13,698 bases of DNA, from assembly GCA_002423155.1 (NCBI GenBank), contig DIUV01000004.1, positions 1 through 13,698 of the forward strand. Direction: 5' to 3'. Numbering within the stretch: position 1 is the stretch's first letter; the number at the start of each line of letters is the position of its first letter. The translations under genes were made by a program, and so were the position numbers. The stretch is from Alphaproteobacteria bacterium UBA6149 (GTDB lineage Bacteria; Pseudomonadota; Alphaproteobacteria; Rickettsiales; UBA998). This document shows positions 1-6,452 of the stretch, piece by piece. The notes under the pieces were generated by a model that did no database searches, was not told where the DNA came from, and saw only the letters and a list, made by a program, of their open reading frames with translations.

Positions 1-91
1 TGCCTGCGCAGGAATGACGACGGAGGGAGCAAACTTTTTTATTGTATTTCAATATATAAATGCCACGTTAATACTACTGTCGTGTAGGGTG
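1..91. repeat. Right half of a nested palindromic repeat element, cut by the window edge
   Basis: Bases 3-12 are a perfect palindrome (CCTGCGCAGG), followed by GAATGACGACGGAGGG, the same type of core arm as at 6345-6360 and, inverted, at 13677-13698. Bases 67-91 match the right terminal arm of the complete element at 9434-9666 (compare 9644-9668) at 23 of 25 positions, including CTGTCGTGTAG. The layout, a core hairpin and then an outer arm, is therefore the same as in that element. The left half must lie before base 1. It sits just past the 3' end of the ymdB-like gene. No ORF is seen in it. Confidence 0.7.
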
Positions 92-144
92 CTAATTCCA
101 CCTTAAAATTACCCATAAAAGATTGGAATGAGTATAATATCACA

Positions 145-939
145 TTACCATTTCGGCAAAATAATTTGCTCTACGTTAATCGCTAATCCTGTTGCATCAT
201 CGCTTTCTACTAATAGCCCACATAAACTTCCCTCGCCGCTGGCAGGTTCCATTTTATGTTTGCGGATTTTGGTGGTAAAACGCTGTAGCGGGGCTTTTAT
301 GTCAAAGCCGATTACGGAGTTGTAATCTCCGCACATACCTGTATCCGTCTGATAGGCGCTGCCGTTTTTTAATATCCGTGCATCCGCAGTGGGTATATGG
401 GTGTGGCTGCCAGCGATGGCGGTTACTTGTCCGTCTAAGAAATGCCCCATGGCGGTTTTTTCGGATGTGGCTTCGGCGTGAAAATCTACGAAAATTGCTT
501 GAATGTTGCTACCAAGTTTTAAACCAGTTAGTGCGGTTTGCGCGGCGGCGAAGGGGCAATCTACTTGGTCTTTTATAAATACTTGTCCGAGTAAATGCAA
601 AACTGCGATTTTTCTACCTTGGGAATCAGTAAAAATATTAAAACCACTGCCAGGGGTGCGTGCAGGAAAATTATAGGGGCGGAGTAGGCGTTTTTCTTGC
701 TCCAATAAAGGTGCGACATTTTTTTGATCCCAAATATGATCGCCGCCGGTTATTACATCCACCCTCAAATTTAGAAGTTCTTTTACATTATCGGCATTTA
801 CGCCGAATCCTCCTGCGGCATTGTCGGCGTTTATAATTATAAAATCTATTTTCTTTTCTGCCTTAAGAGTGGGTAAATATTTGTTTATTGCATCCCTGCC
901 TGCTCGCCCGACTATGTCTCCGCAGAATAAAATTTTCAT
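145..939 (-). CDS. ymdB: TIGR00282/YmdB-family metallophosphoesterase
   Basis: This is a 264-residue cytosolic calcineurin-like phosphoesterase of the TIGR00282 family. Its Bacillus member YmdB hydrolyses 2',3'-cyclic nucleotides; the substrate here is not known. Family motifs run in order: CGDIVGRAGRD at 6-16 with metal ligand D8, NADNAAGGFG at 37-46, GGDHIWDQ at 65-72, DFHAEATSEK at 152-161 with H154, and GSHTHIPTADARIL at 177-190 with H179 and H181. The length is normal for the family. Two usual metal-site residues differ: the motif normally read as GEN is ADN (Glu to Asp39), and the usual GNH is GDH (Asn to Asp67). Both changes keep oxygen ligands, so activity is plausible. The ATG overlaps the stop of the nhaA remnant (ATGA), which points to translational coupling as the last gene of the nadA operon. 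Confidence 0.85.
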   Translation of the reverse strand: MKILFCGDIVGRAGRDAINKYLPTLKAEKKIDFIIINADNAAGGFGVNADNVKELLNLRVDVITGGDHIWDQKNVAPLLEQEKRLLRPYNFPARTPGSGFNIFTDSQGRKIAVLHLLGQVFIKDQVDCPFAAAQTALTGLKLGSNIQAIFVDFHAEATSEKTAMGHFLDGQVTAIAGSHTHIPTADARILKNGSAYQTDTGMCGDYNSVIGFDIKAPLQRFTTKIRKHKMEPASGEGSLCGLLVESDDATGLAINVEQIILPKW

Positions 940-1441
940 TTTTTTATACTTTTTAAAATTAATAAACCCAATAAGCCCGACATTATAGAACCACTAATAA
1001 CCCCAATTTTTATCTGAATATGCATTTCTATATCCGAAAAAGCTAATGTGCCAATAAATAAGCTCATAGTAAAGCCAATACCTGCCAGAACAGAAACGCC
1101 ATAAACATGCCACCAGCTACATTGCTCCGGCAGTTTAACGAGTTTTGATTTTACCAGCAAATAACTACTACTCATAATACCAATTGGTTTGCCGATTAAA
1201 GGTAATAAATTTAAACTTTGGCTATAAAATAAGGCGATGATTAGAATGGCGCCTAAATCATCAAAAATGGCTATGGCGAGTAGAAAAATTTTTAAAGAAT
1301 CGGGCACTTTCTGGTTAATTATCAAAAATATAGCAGAGAAAATGCACTATTGGCAATAATGAACGCCATTAAGGCGGCAAATATCATTATAATTCCGCCC
1401 GAGACCTCCACTTGCAGGAATTTTTTTAGTATATTATTCAT
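936..1441 (-). pseudogene. nhaA: Decayed Na+/H+ antiporter nhaA with two internal deletions
   Basis: NhaA is a 12-helix membrane antiporter of about 390 residues; only about 168 codons remain. From ATG at 1441-1439, 39 codons match the NhaA N-terminus (KFLQVEVSGGIIMIFAALMA, then FIIANS) and end at TGA (1324-1322). The sequence then resumes in another frame at 1325-936 with QKVPDSLKIFLLAIAIFDDLGA, which holds the paired aspartates of transmembrane helix V. After ALFYSQSLN it jumps directly to IGKPIGI of helix X and runs to a natural C-terminus with GIGFTMSLFIG. By comparison with E. coli NhaA from memory, roughly 110 residues (helices II-IV) are lost at the first junction and roughly 115 (helices VI-IX) at the second. 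Only the first deletion shifts the frame. The start overlaps the upstream gene by 8 bp and the stop overlaps ymdB by 4 bp, so operon architecture survives although the transporter cannot fold normally. A TTG at 1325 could start a 129-residue fragment; I do not think it is functional. Confidence 0.88.
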
Positions 1442-2123
1442 TGATAGGGACTGCGTGCTTAGATGATGCAATTATCATATTGTATAGTATCAACATTTTT
1501 TCATTAAGATTATAGCGCATCGGAATCCACGCACGCGAAGAATCGGCAGGATATTTGCTCATTAACGGCCAGGTTTTTTTGTTAGAAACCATATCTAAGC
1601 GTATGAAACGCGGCATATTATAGGAATATTCTACTATCTGTGTGCCGTTCTCTCCGCCACTTTCCTGCGAGGTGCGCAGATTAACTCCAGGAACATTAGT
1701 TGCAGTTATTCTATATTCAGTTACTTCATTATTTTCGGTATTATTTTCGGTATTATTTTCTGTTTGTTTATCAGTCATACTTATTACACTCGGTAATTTA
1801 ATGCTGAATATACCAAAATTCATTTTCTCGGGATTTACTTCAATTTCTGCACCTGCATAGGTTATATTATGTCCATCATATTCAATAGTTAAGCTAGGAG
1901 ATAAAATCTTCGCCATCGGCAAATTAGGATAGCCAGATATTTCCACTTTATCATACTCAATTTTGATACCAACAGCAGCAAATCCTGAGGAAATTTCCGC
2001 AACATCCGCAGTGACTATTTCTTCTAATTGTTGGGATTTAAAATGCCAATATATTCCATAGCCCGCAAAAAGAGCGCCCAAAACCAAAATTGTTATAACT
2101 ATATTCAGCATATTTCGGTTCAT
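1434..2123 (-). CDS. DUF2125-like membrane-anchored protein
   Basis: This 229-residue protein of unknown function resembles alphaproteobacterial DUF2125 proteins. Residues about 6-27 form one N-terminal hydrophobic segment (signal anchor or uncleaved signal) ahead of YWHFKSQQLEEIV. It is followed by a beta-rich region with the family-like sequence GIKIEYDKVEISGYPNLP (52-69). The rest is polar and presumably periplasmic. It appears shorter than typical DUF2125 proteins, judged from memory. A low-complexity Asn/Thr/Glu stretch (TENNTENNTENNEV) is encoded by a 12-bp tandem repeat. The gene lies 30 bp downstream of nadA and its last codons overlap the start of the nhaA remnant, so it is the second gene of this operon. 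The family assignment rests on the membrane anchor plus the vSGyP-type motif and is moderate. Confidence 0.6.
   Translation of the reverse strand: MNRNMLNIVITILVLGALFAGYGIYWHFKSQQLEEIVTADVAEISSGFAAVGIKIEYDKVEISGYPNLPMAKILSPSLTIEYDGHNITYAGAEIEVNPEKMNFGIFSIKLPSVISMTDKQTENNTENNTENNEVTEYRITATNVPGVNLRTSQESGGENGTQIVEYSYNMPRFIRLDMVSNKKTWPLMSKYPADSSRAWIPMRYNLNEKMLILYNMIIASSKHAVPINE
1728..1763 (-). repeat. 12-bp tandem repeat, three copies, in the DUF2125-like gene
   Basis: On the plus strand the unit ATTATTTTCGGT occurs twice exactly (1728-1739, 1740-1751), followed by a copy with one change, ATTATTTTCTGT (1752-1763). The unit is a multiple of three, so changes in copy number add or remove four residues (Asn/Thr/Glu) without changing the frame. 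Confidence 0.9.
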
Positions 2124-2153
2124 TTGCTTACCTCTTATTTTTAGGTTATTTAT

Positions 2154-3113
2154 TTACCCAACTGACATTTCTAACATTCTTAAAAGTGGTTTTTTAGCGG
2201 ATGCTATGAGCTCATCACTTAAAAATATTTCTGGGGTTTTATTATACATGCAATCATAAAGTTTTTCTATTGTATTCAATTTCATATAAGGACATTGATT
2301 ACAAGAAACACATCCGCCGCCAGCTTCATTGCCTGCAACATCGTAAAAAACACTGTGGGGTGAGCGTTTTTTCATCTGATGAAAAATACCTAACTCGGTA
2401 AGCACAATAAATTCACCACCTGCATTTTTTACCGTATATTCTAACAAGGACGAGGTAGAACCAATATGATCCGCATAGCGCAATAAATTCTCGGGGCATT
2501 CAGGATGGGCAATGATTTTTGCCTGAGGATGCCGACCTTTTAGCTTCACTAATTCGCTTTCGGAAAAACGCTCATGCACCATACAAGAACCATCCCATAA
2601 CAACATGTTACGCCCAGTTTTTTTATTTAAATAAGCACCTAAATGTTTGTCGGGAGCGAAAATTATTTTTTGATTAGTAGGAATTTGGCTAATTATATGC
2701 TCAGCATTCGTCGAGGTAATAATAATATCCGAAAGCGCTTTTACTTCTGCGGAGCAGTTAATATAAGTAATGGCGATATGATCGGGATGTTTTTTACGAA
2801 ATTCGGCAAAAGCATCCGCAGGGCAAGCATCTTCCAACGAGCAACCTGCGGCTAAATCGGGCAATAAAACGGTTTTTTGGGGATTAAGTATTTTTGCGCC
2901 TTCGGCCATGAAGCTCACGCCACAAAAAACAATTATTTCTGCATCTGTGCTAGAGGCACGTCTTGCCAAGTCTAAAGAGTCACCCACATAATCGGCAAGG
3001 TCTTGAATATCATCATCTTGGTAATAATGCGCTAAAATAACCGCGTTTAATTCCTTTTTCAGGTGAATTATTTTTTCTTCTAGCTCTAATTTATTGGTTT
3101 TATCTGTAAGCAT
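2154..3113 (-). CDS. nadA: Quinolinate synthase NadA
   Basis: NadA is a cytosolic [4Fe-4S] enzyme that condenses iminoaspartate with dihydroxyacetone phosphate to give quinolinate, a precursor of NAD. The 319-residue protein is complete. Visible motifs are AHYYQDDDIQDLADYVGDSL (28-47), EGAKILNPQKTVLLPDLAAG (71-90), the conserved APDKHLGAYL (153-162), DGSCMVHERF (174-183), GSTSSLLEY and CVSCNQCPYMKLNT (268-281). By comparison with E. coli NadA the cluster ligands should be C91, C177 and C274; all are present. The partner genes nadB and nadC are not in this window. It is the first gene of a minus-strand operon with the DUF2125-like gene, nhaA remnant and ymdB-like gene. I see no strong ribosome binding site before the ATG. 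Confidence 0.96.
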   Translation of the reverse strand: MLTDKTNKLELEEKIIHLKKELNAVILAHYYQDDDIQDLADYVGDSLDLARRASSTDAEIIVFCGVSFMAEGAKILNPQKTVLLPDLAAGCSLEDACPADAFAEFRKKHPDHIAITYINCSAEVKALSDIIITSTNAEHIISQIPTNQKIIFAPDKHLGAYLNKKTGRNMLLWDGSCMVHERFSESELVKLKGRHPQAKIIAHPECPENLLRYADHIGSTSSLLEYTVKNAGGEFIVLTELGIFHQMKKRSPHSVFYDVAGNEAGGGCVSCNQCPYMKLNTIEKLYDCMYNKTPEIFLSDELIASAKKPLLRMLEMSVG

Positions 3114-3145
3114 AGACAGTTAACTGGTTAATAGGTTAGCCTTTC

Positions 3146-3174
3146 ATTATCTATCATTTGTTGGGCAATAGCAA
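3146..3174 (-). promoter_or_regulatory. Candidate sigma-70 promoter of nadA operon
   Basis: Read on the minus strand, TTGCTA (3174-3169), 17 bases, then GATAAT (3151-3146), about 33 bp ahead of the nadA ATG. Between it and the start, TTAA/TTAG occurs three times at 8-bp spacing (3120, 3128, 3136), which might be an operator. Assigned by eye only. Confidence 0.4.
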
Positions 3175-3219
3175 TAATTAAGTGCTAAAAAATCATGGCA
3201 AATGAGCATGAGTAAATGA

Positions 3220-3248
3220 TTGAATGTAATAATTGGTTATGTTATCTT
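3220..3248 (+). promoter_or_regulatory. Candidate sigma-70 promoter of the tadE-like operon
   Basis: TTGAAT (3220-3225), 17 bases, TATCTT (3243-3248), ending 32 bp before the tadE-like ATG. It is divergent from the nadA promoter candidate, so the 167-bp gap 3114-3280 probably serves both operons. Confidence 0.4.
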
Positions 3249-3280
3249 AACTTATTGAATAAATAGTTTGAGAAAAATAC

Positions 3281-3739
3281 ATGTTTAAGTTGTTTTCAAA
3301 AGAAAAATCAGCACAAGCAGGCTCATCGGCGGTTGAGTTTGCCTTGATATTGCCATTTATGCTGTATTTTATGTTTTTTACTATAGAATTATGCCTGCTG
3401 TTTTTCTCTCAATTAGTAGTAGAGCAAGGAATGATTTTTGCAGCACGGGATGTAAAAACTCGCGCGGCAATTGCGGCAGATAATGGTGCTTTAGCAACTA
3501 TAATCAGAGATCGTTCTTTTGGAATCATCCACCCCGAAGAAATTAATGTGGTGGCAACCAATGTAACTACACCGGGGGGGGCTTTAAATGAGCCGGGGGC
3601 GGTGGTTACCTATCAGGTGACTTATAATTGGAAAGTATTGGTTCCGGGATTGGGACGTTTGCTACATCGACCAAGTTTGAATTTTGGAACGGATGGGATT
3701 TTTGTGGTATCATCTGGCATAGCTGTGCGTAACGAATAG
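3281..3739 (+). CDS. TadE-like pilus assembly protein
   Basis: This 152-residue protein has the TadE pattern: a short basic N-terminus, GSSAVEFALILP at 14-25 with the conserved Glu19 that follows the pseudopilin-type processing region, and one hydrophobic segment to about residue 44. TadE-like proteins are pseudopilin-like minor components of Tad/Flp pilus systems, anchored in the inner membrane with the C-terminal part outside. The remaining ~108 residues are moderately polar and carry no recognised domain. The gene is first of a three-gene run (TadE-, TadF-, TadG-like) with no ATPase, secretin or Flp pilin in the window. Codons around residues 98-101 (PGGA) contain an eight-G tract described separately. 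The ATG is chosen because it places the membrane segment normally. Confidence 0.8.
   Translation: MFKLFSKEKSAQAGSSAVEFALILPFMLYFMFFTIELCLLFFSQLVVEQGMIFAARDVKTRAAIAADNGALATIIRDRSFGIIHPEEINVVATNVTTPGGALNEPGAVVTYQVTYNWKVLVPGLGRLLHRPSLNFGTDGIFVVSSGIAVRNE
3574..3581 (+). repeat. Eight-G homopolymer inside the tadE-like gene
   Basis: An uninterrupted run of eight G lies in codons for Pro-Gly-Gly-Ala, in otherwise AT-rich DNA; a run of five G follows at 3595-3599. Losing one G gives CTT TAA and gaining one gives GGC TTT AAA TGA, so a slip in either direction ends translation within a few codons, about 50 residues early. Confidence 0.9.
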
Positions 3740-3756
3740 GCGAAAGTTGTTTTTAT

Positions 3757-4515
3757 ATGTATGATTTTATGCTTAAATTTTTAGAAAATAAACGATTTAA
3801 CATCTGGTCAGATGAGCGAGGAAATGCGCTTATCGAATATCTTTTGGTGTTACCACTTTTTTTACTCTTATTTATTCCTTTGATTAACTTTTTTCATTAC
3901 ATACAAGTTAATCAAAAAATGGAAAAAGTAGCCTATACTGTGGGTGATATAATCGCCTCTTCTAAACCTGCAACTGGTGGTGGAGTTGGCAAAAATGCTG
4001 CCCAATGTGCAGCTATAAATGCCGATAAAAAAGTTCTTACTTTCGCAAGATTGCAAACTATGATTGCTGGTAATGCTGATGGAACCCCTTTGCGTGCTTT
4101 GATGAGCCCTATTTCGTTTGTTGATGGCAACGGAGTTTTGACGGTTAGTCTTGTGTATATGCCCTTAATTTCCAATGGTGGGGGAAATATGGTTAAAGCA
4201 GCACCTGTTTACTTATGGCAAATAGTTTCCAATTCAGTGAGTGTTAGAGTAACACAGGATATTCCAACCCCAGTAGCAGCACCAGAAGCGATAATCGCCA
4301 ATATGCGCGGTGATGAAGTGTTATTAAAAGTTGATTTTGCTTATGATTTATCCCCTCTCGCCCTCAATGGTAATGCTAATGCTAAGGATTGGTGGCTGGG
4401 ACCAATTTTTCCATCTGGTAGAATAACCACTACTAAATATTACCCAATTCGCGATAGAATGTTAAATAATTTACCTGGTGTCCGAAATTTAGACCCATTC
4501 TGGCCAACTTGTTAA
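3757..4515 (+). CDS. TadE/TadF-like pseudopilin-related protein
   Basis: This 252-residue protein has RGNALIEYLLVLPLFLLLF at 21-39, the same class of N-terminal signal-anchor as TadE, with Glu27 in the position of the conserved pseudopilin glutamate. One membrane segment ends near residue 46, followed by QVNQKMEKVAYTVGDIIAS, the usual start of the extracytoplasmic part of TadE/TadF proteins. The C-terminal ~190 residues have no recognised domain. It starts 17 bp after the tadE-like stop and ends 28 bp before the tadG-like gene. The ribosome binding site is weak (AGGCGAAAG at 3738-3746); ATG at 3769 is a possible alternative start that would still keep the anchor. By order it fills the tadF position. 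Confidence 0.7.
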   Translation: MYDFMLKFLENKRFNIWSDERGNALIEYLLVLPLFLLLFIPLINFFHYIQVNQKMEKVAYTVGDIIASSKPATGGGVGKNAAQCAAINADKKVLTFARLQTMIAGNADGTPLRALMSPISFVDGNGVLTVSLVYMPLISNGGGNMVKAAPVYLWQIVSNSVSVRVTQDIPTPVAAPEAIIANMRGDEVLLKVDFAYDLSPLALNGNANAKDWWLGPIFPSGRITTTKYYPIRDRMLNNLPGVRNLDPFWPTC

Positions 4516-4543
4516 GCTTGCCTGACCAATAAAGGATAGATGA

Positions 4544-6247
4544 ATGAAATTAAATAACAATAAATACAATCTATTAGACTGCCAAAAAGGTTCAGTAATT
4601 GTAACTTTTGCGGCGTTTTTATTATTGGCATTGCCTGCGATTGGCTTGTTCATAACTTATGGTTTTGGGGTGGTGGCACGCACTAATGTACAAGGTGCAA
4701 TGGATTCAGCTGCATTGGCCGCATCTTTGGACAAAAACCCAGCAACTCGCACAGAAACCGCGCGGCGTTATTATGATGCTAATTATAAAGCAGGGTTTTT
4801 GGGTTCAGTAGCGAGTTTTGGTACAGATGTTACAGCAAATATTGGTCCAGTTAACGGCGCAAGTACGCTGGATACGCAAGACACGGCAATGGTTAAAACT
4901 CCATTGTCATCAGCTTTTCTAAAGAGTAAAAATCCAGCTTCAGATGATCTTAATGATGGGAGAATATATCTTACTTCACATGTGAGAATAACTGGTGATT
5001 TGGCCAATAATCCTGCGGATCCCAATGCGGATATGGTTATTGTCTTAAATACCTCCGATTATGCAAACGATATAAGCCTTCCTAATAAGGATTCTATTGG
5101 GCGTGATACGGCTTTAAAGCTGGTACTTGGTGCTTTTATTGGTAATGCCTTAGAAAACCCAGCAACTACCAGGCTGAAAATAGGAGCCGCCAATAATTCT
5201 CGCTATCGCTTATTATCTAAAAACAGAAATGATTTTGTGGGTAATGGTTTTACTTTTGGCGAACAGGCAGATGGTAGCTATAAATATTATAGCGATGATA
5301 ACGGATTTATAGGCAAGCAGGCAACCAATAGTAATGGCTGCTTGGCATGTGGATTAGCTGGTGCAGTGGAAATGATGGGTCTTGTCGTTCCGCAAAATTC
5401 TTTTTTATCTGGAGGAACGGCAATTCGTGATAACTTAAAACTTTATCGTCACGATATAAGTCCATTTACTGCTGGTGGAGACAAATATTATTGTATGGCA
5501 AATAATATACCAACACCTGTTATTTCGCCTTTTCCGACTAGAAAGGTTAATTGCTTGGTTGATTTTCCTAGCAATGCTGCTTTACTAAATCCAATTAACT
5601 ATACTAGCGGACAAGCATGTACAGGCGACAGAATCTGTAATACTACCCCAATAGATTGGAGAGCTAATAATCAGCTAGATAATATCGTGGGAGAAAGTAC
5701 TTGGTACGAAGTACATCAAGTTATAGATCATGTAGAAGATGTTCCACCAGTAAATTATTATGTGTGGCGTTATTTTCCTGGAGACGCTAGTTTTCTTGGT
5801 TCTGCTAATATACTCGGCTATGCTGGTTACCCAAATGCAATGGCAAATTCTTTAAGAGCACTTCCTAGTGGAGCTAATAACAATAAAGTAGTAGTTTTAA
5901 TCGTTGATAAAGAACCAAATCGCACGATTGATGGCGCACAAAATGCTGCTGGCTTACAAAATAGTGACTGGGTTGCCGCTACTGAGATGTTAGATATGTG
6001 TAAAAAGTTAAAAGATGGTGGGGTAAGAATTTATCCTGTTGGTTTAGGGCGTAATTTTGATACTGTGAATTACACTTTCTCAAAAGCTATAAATTTCAAT
6101 GGGCAGCTCATCAGTAATTTCCGTCAAGCCTTAACATATTGTTCAACTGATAATAAATACACCCAAATTAACAGCACCGATCAGCTATATGACTTTTTAT
6201 GGCAACGTGCAGGTGGATTGCCATCAGAGCTTACTATAACTAAATAG
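4544..6247 (+). CDS. TadG-like protein with degenerate von Willebrand factor A domain
   Basis: This 567-residue membrane-anchored protein begins like TadG: QKGSVIVTFAAFLLLALPAI (14-33), one membrane helix, then VQGAMDSAALAASL (49-62). From about residue 160 it resembles a vWA domain: DMVIVLNTSDY at 163-173 stands where DxSxS metal-site (MIDAS) proteins have a VLDVSGSM-like strand, KVVVLIVDKEPN (448-459) stands for the usual LLTDG strand, and GGVRIYPVGLG (492-502) is the late strand. The first MIDAS Asp is Asn169 and the second Ser is Tyr173, so metal binding is doubtful. A long cysteine-containing insert (about 200-440, with CLAC, C317, C337, C359, C365) suggests disulfides outside the cytoplasm. 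A clear ribosome binding site, AAAGGA (4531-4536), fixes the start; ATG at 4540 is out of frame and hits a stop after five codons. It is last of the tad-like trio. Confidence 0.75.
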   Translation: MKLNNNKYNLLDCQKGSVIVTFAAFLLLALPAIGLFITYGFGVVARTNVQGAMDSAALAASLDKNPATRTETARRYYDANYKAGFLGSVASFGTDVTANIGPVNGASTLDTQDTAMVKTPLSSAFLKSKNPASDDLNDGRIYLTSHVRITGDLANNPADPNADMVIVLNTSDYANDISLPNKDSIGRDTALKLVLGAFIGNALENPATTRLKIGAANNSRYRLLSKNRNDFVGNGFTFGEQADGSYKYYSDDNGFIGKQATNSNGCLACGLAGAVEMMGLVVPQNSFLSGGTAIRDNLKLYRHDISPFTAGGDKYYCMANNIPTPVISPFPTRKVNCLVDFPSNAALLNPINYTSGQACTGDRICNTTPIDWRANNQLDNIVGESTWYEVHQVIDHVEDVPPVNYYVWRYFPGDASFLGSANILGYAGYPNAMANSLRALPSGANNNKVVVLIVDKEPNRTIDGAQNAAGLQNSDWVAATEMLDMCKKLKDGGVRIYPVGLGRNFDTVNYTFSKAINFNGQLISNFRQALTYCSTDNKYTQINSTDQLYDFLWQRAGGLPSELTITK

Positions 6248-6260
6248 ATTATAGATAGTA

Positions 6261-6397
6261 TCACACCACCCGACACTTTATTTAGCCACACAAAATGTTT
6301 GTTATATATCAACACTCTCCGTCGTCATCCCCGCTCTTTAAGCTGGGATTGACGACGGAGAGTGTTGATAAAAACAAAAAAGTATCGGGTAGTGTGA
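6261..6397. repeat. Complete nested palindromic element (137 bp)
   Basis: The outer arms are 6261-6278 and 6380-6397 (inverted, 16 of 18 matching; the left begins TCACACCACCCGA). They enclose the core hairpin at 6307-6370. The outer arm is related to that of the 9434-9666 element: CACNCTACNCGAYA fits the right arm of both, read inward. It starts 14 bp after the tadG-like stop and ends 55 bp before hemB. There is no ORF and no obvious target-site duplication. Confidence 0.75.
6307..6370. repeat. Core hairpin of the nested element, GTCATCCC-type
   Basis: A 21-bp perfect stem (6307-6327 with 6350-6370, TATCAACACTCTCCGTCGTCA) continues, after a one-base bulge on each side, through CCC/GGG and GCT/AGC to a five-base loop. 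Fragments with the same core motif are at the window start (GAATGACGACGGAGGG) and window end (ATCGTCATCCCCGCC). Without a T tract it is not a classical intrinsic terminator, but a hairpin this strong would mark or protect an RNA 3' end. Confidence 0.85.
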
Positions 6398-6452
6398 GAT
6401 AATATGTGATAGGTTATTGCATTTGTTATGCACAAATGTTAGCACATAAAAT

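Noticed and set aside
128..325. 65-codon plus-strand frame at the ymdB 3' end
   Set aside because: It overlaps the end of a conserved gene on the other strand and shows no protein-like pattern of its own.
936..1325. Functional 129-residue gene starting at TTG 1325
   Set aside because: It lacks about half of the helices between the conserved helix V and helix X and begins at a frameshift junction, so a decayed nhaA is the simpler reading.
2643..2855. Small open frame opposite nadA
   Set aside because: It lies entirely within the strongly conserved nadA coding strand and has no ribosome binding site or recognisable protein features.
3120..3139. CtrA-type site (TTAA-N7-TTAA) upstream of nadA
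   Set aside because: The TTAA units are separated by four bases, not seven, so the pattern does not fit CtrA; it is mentioned only as a possible operator.
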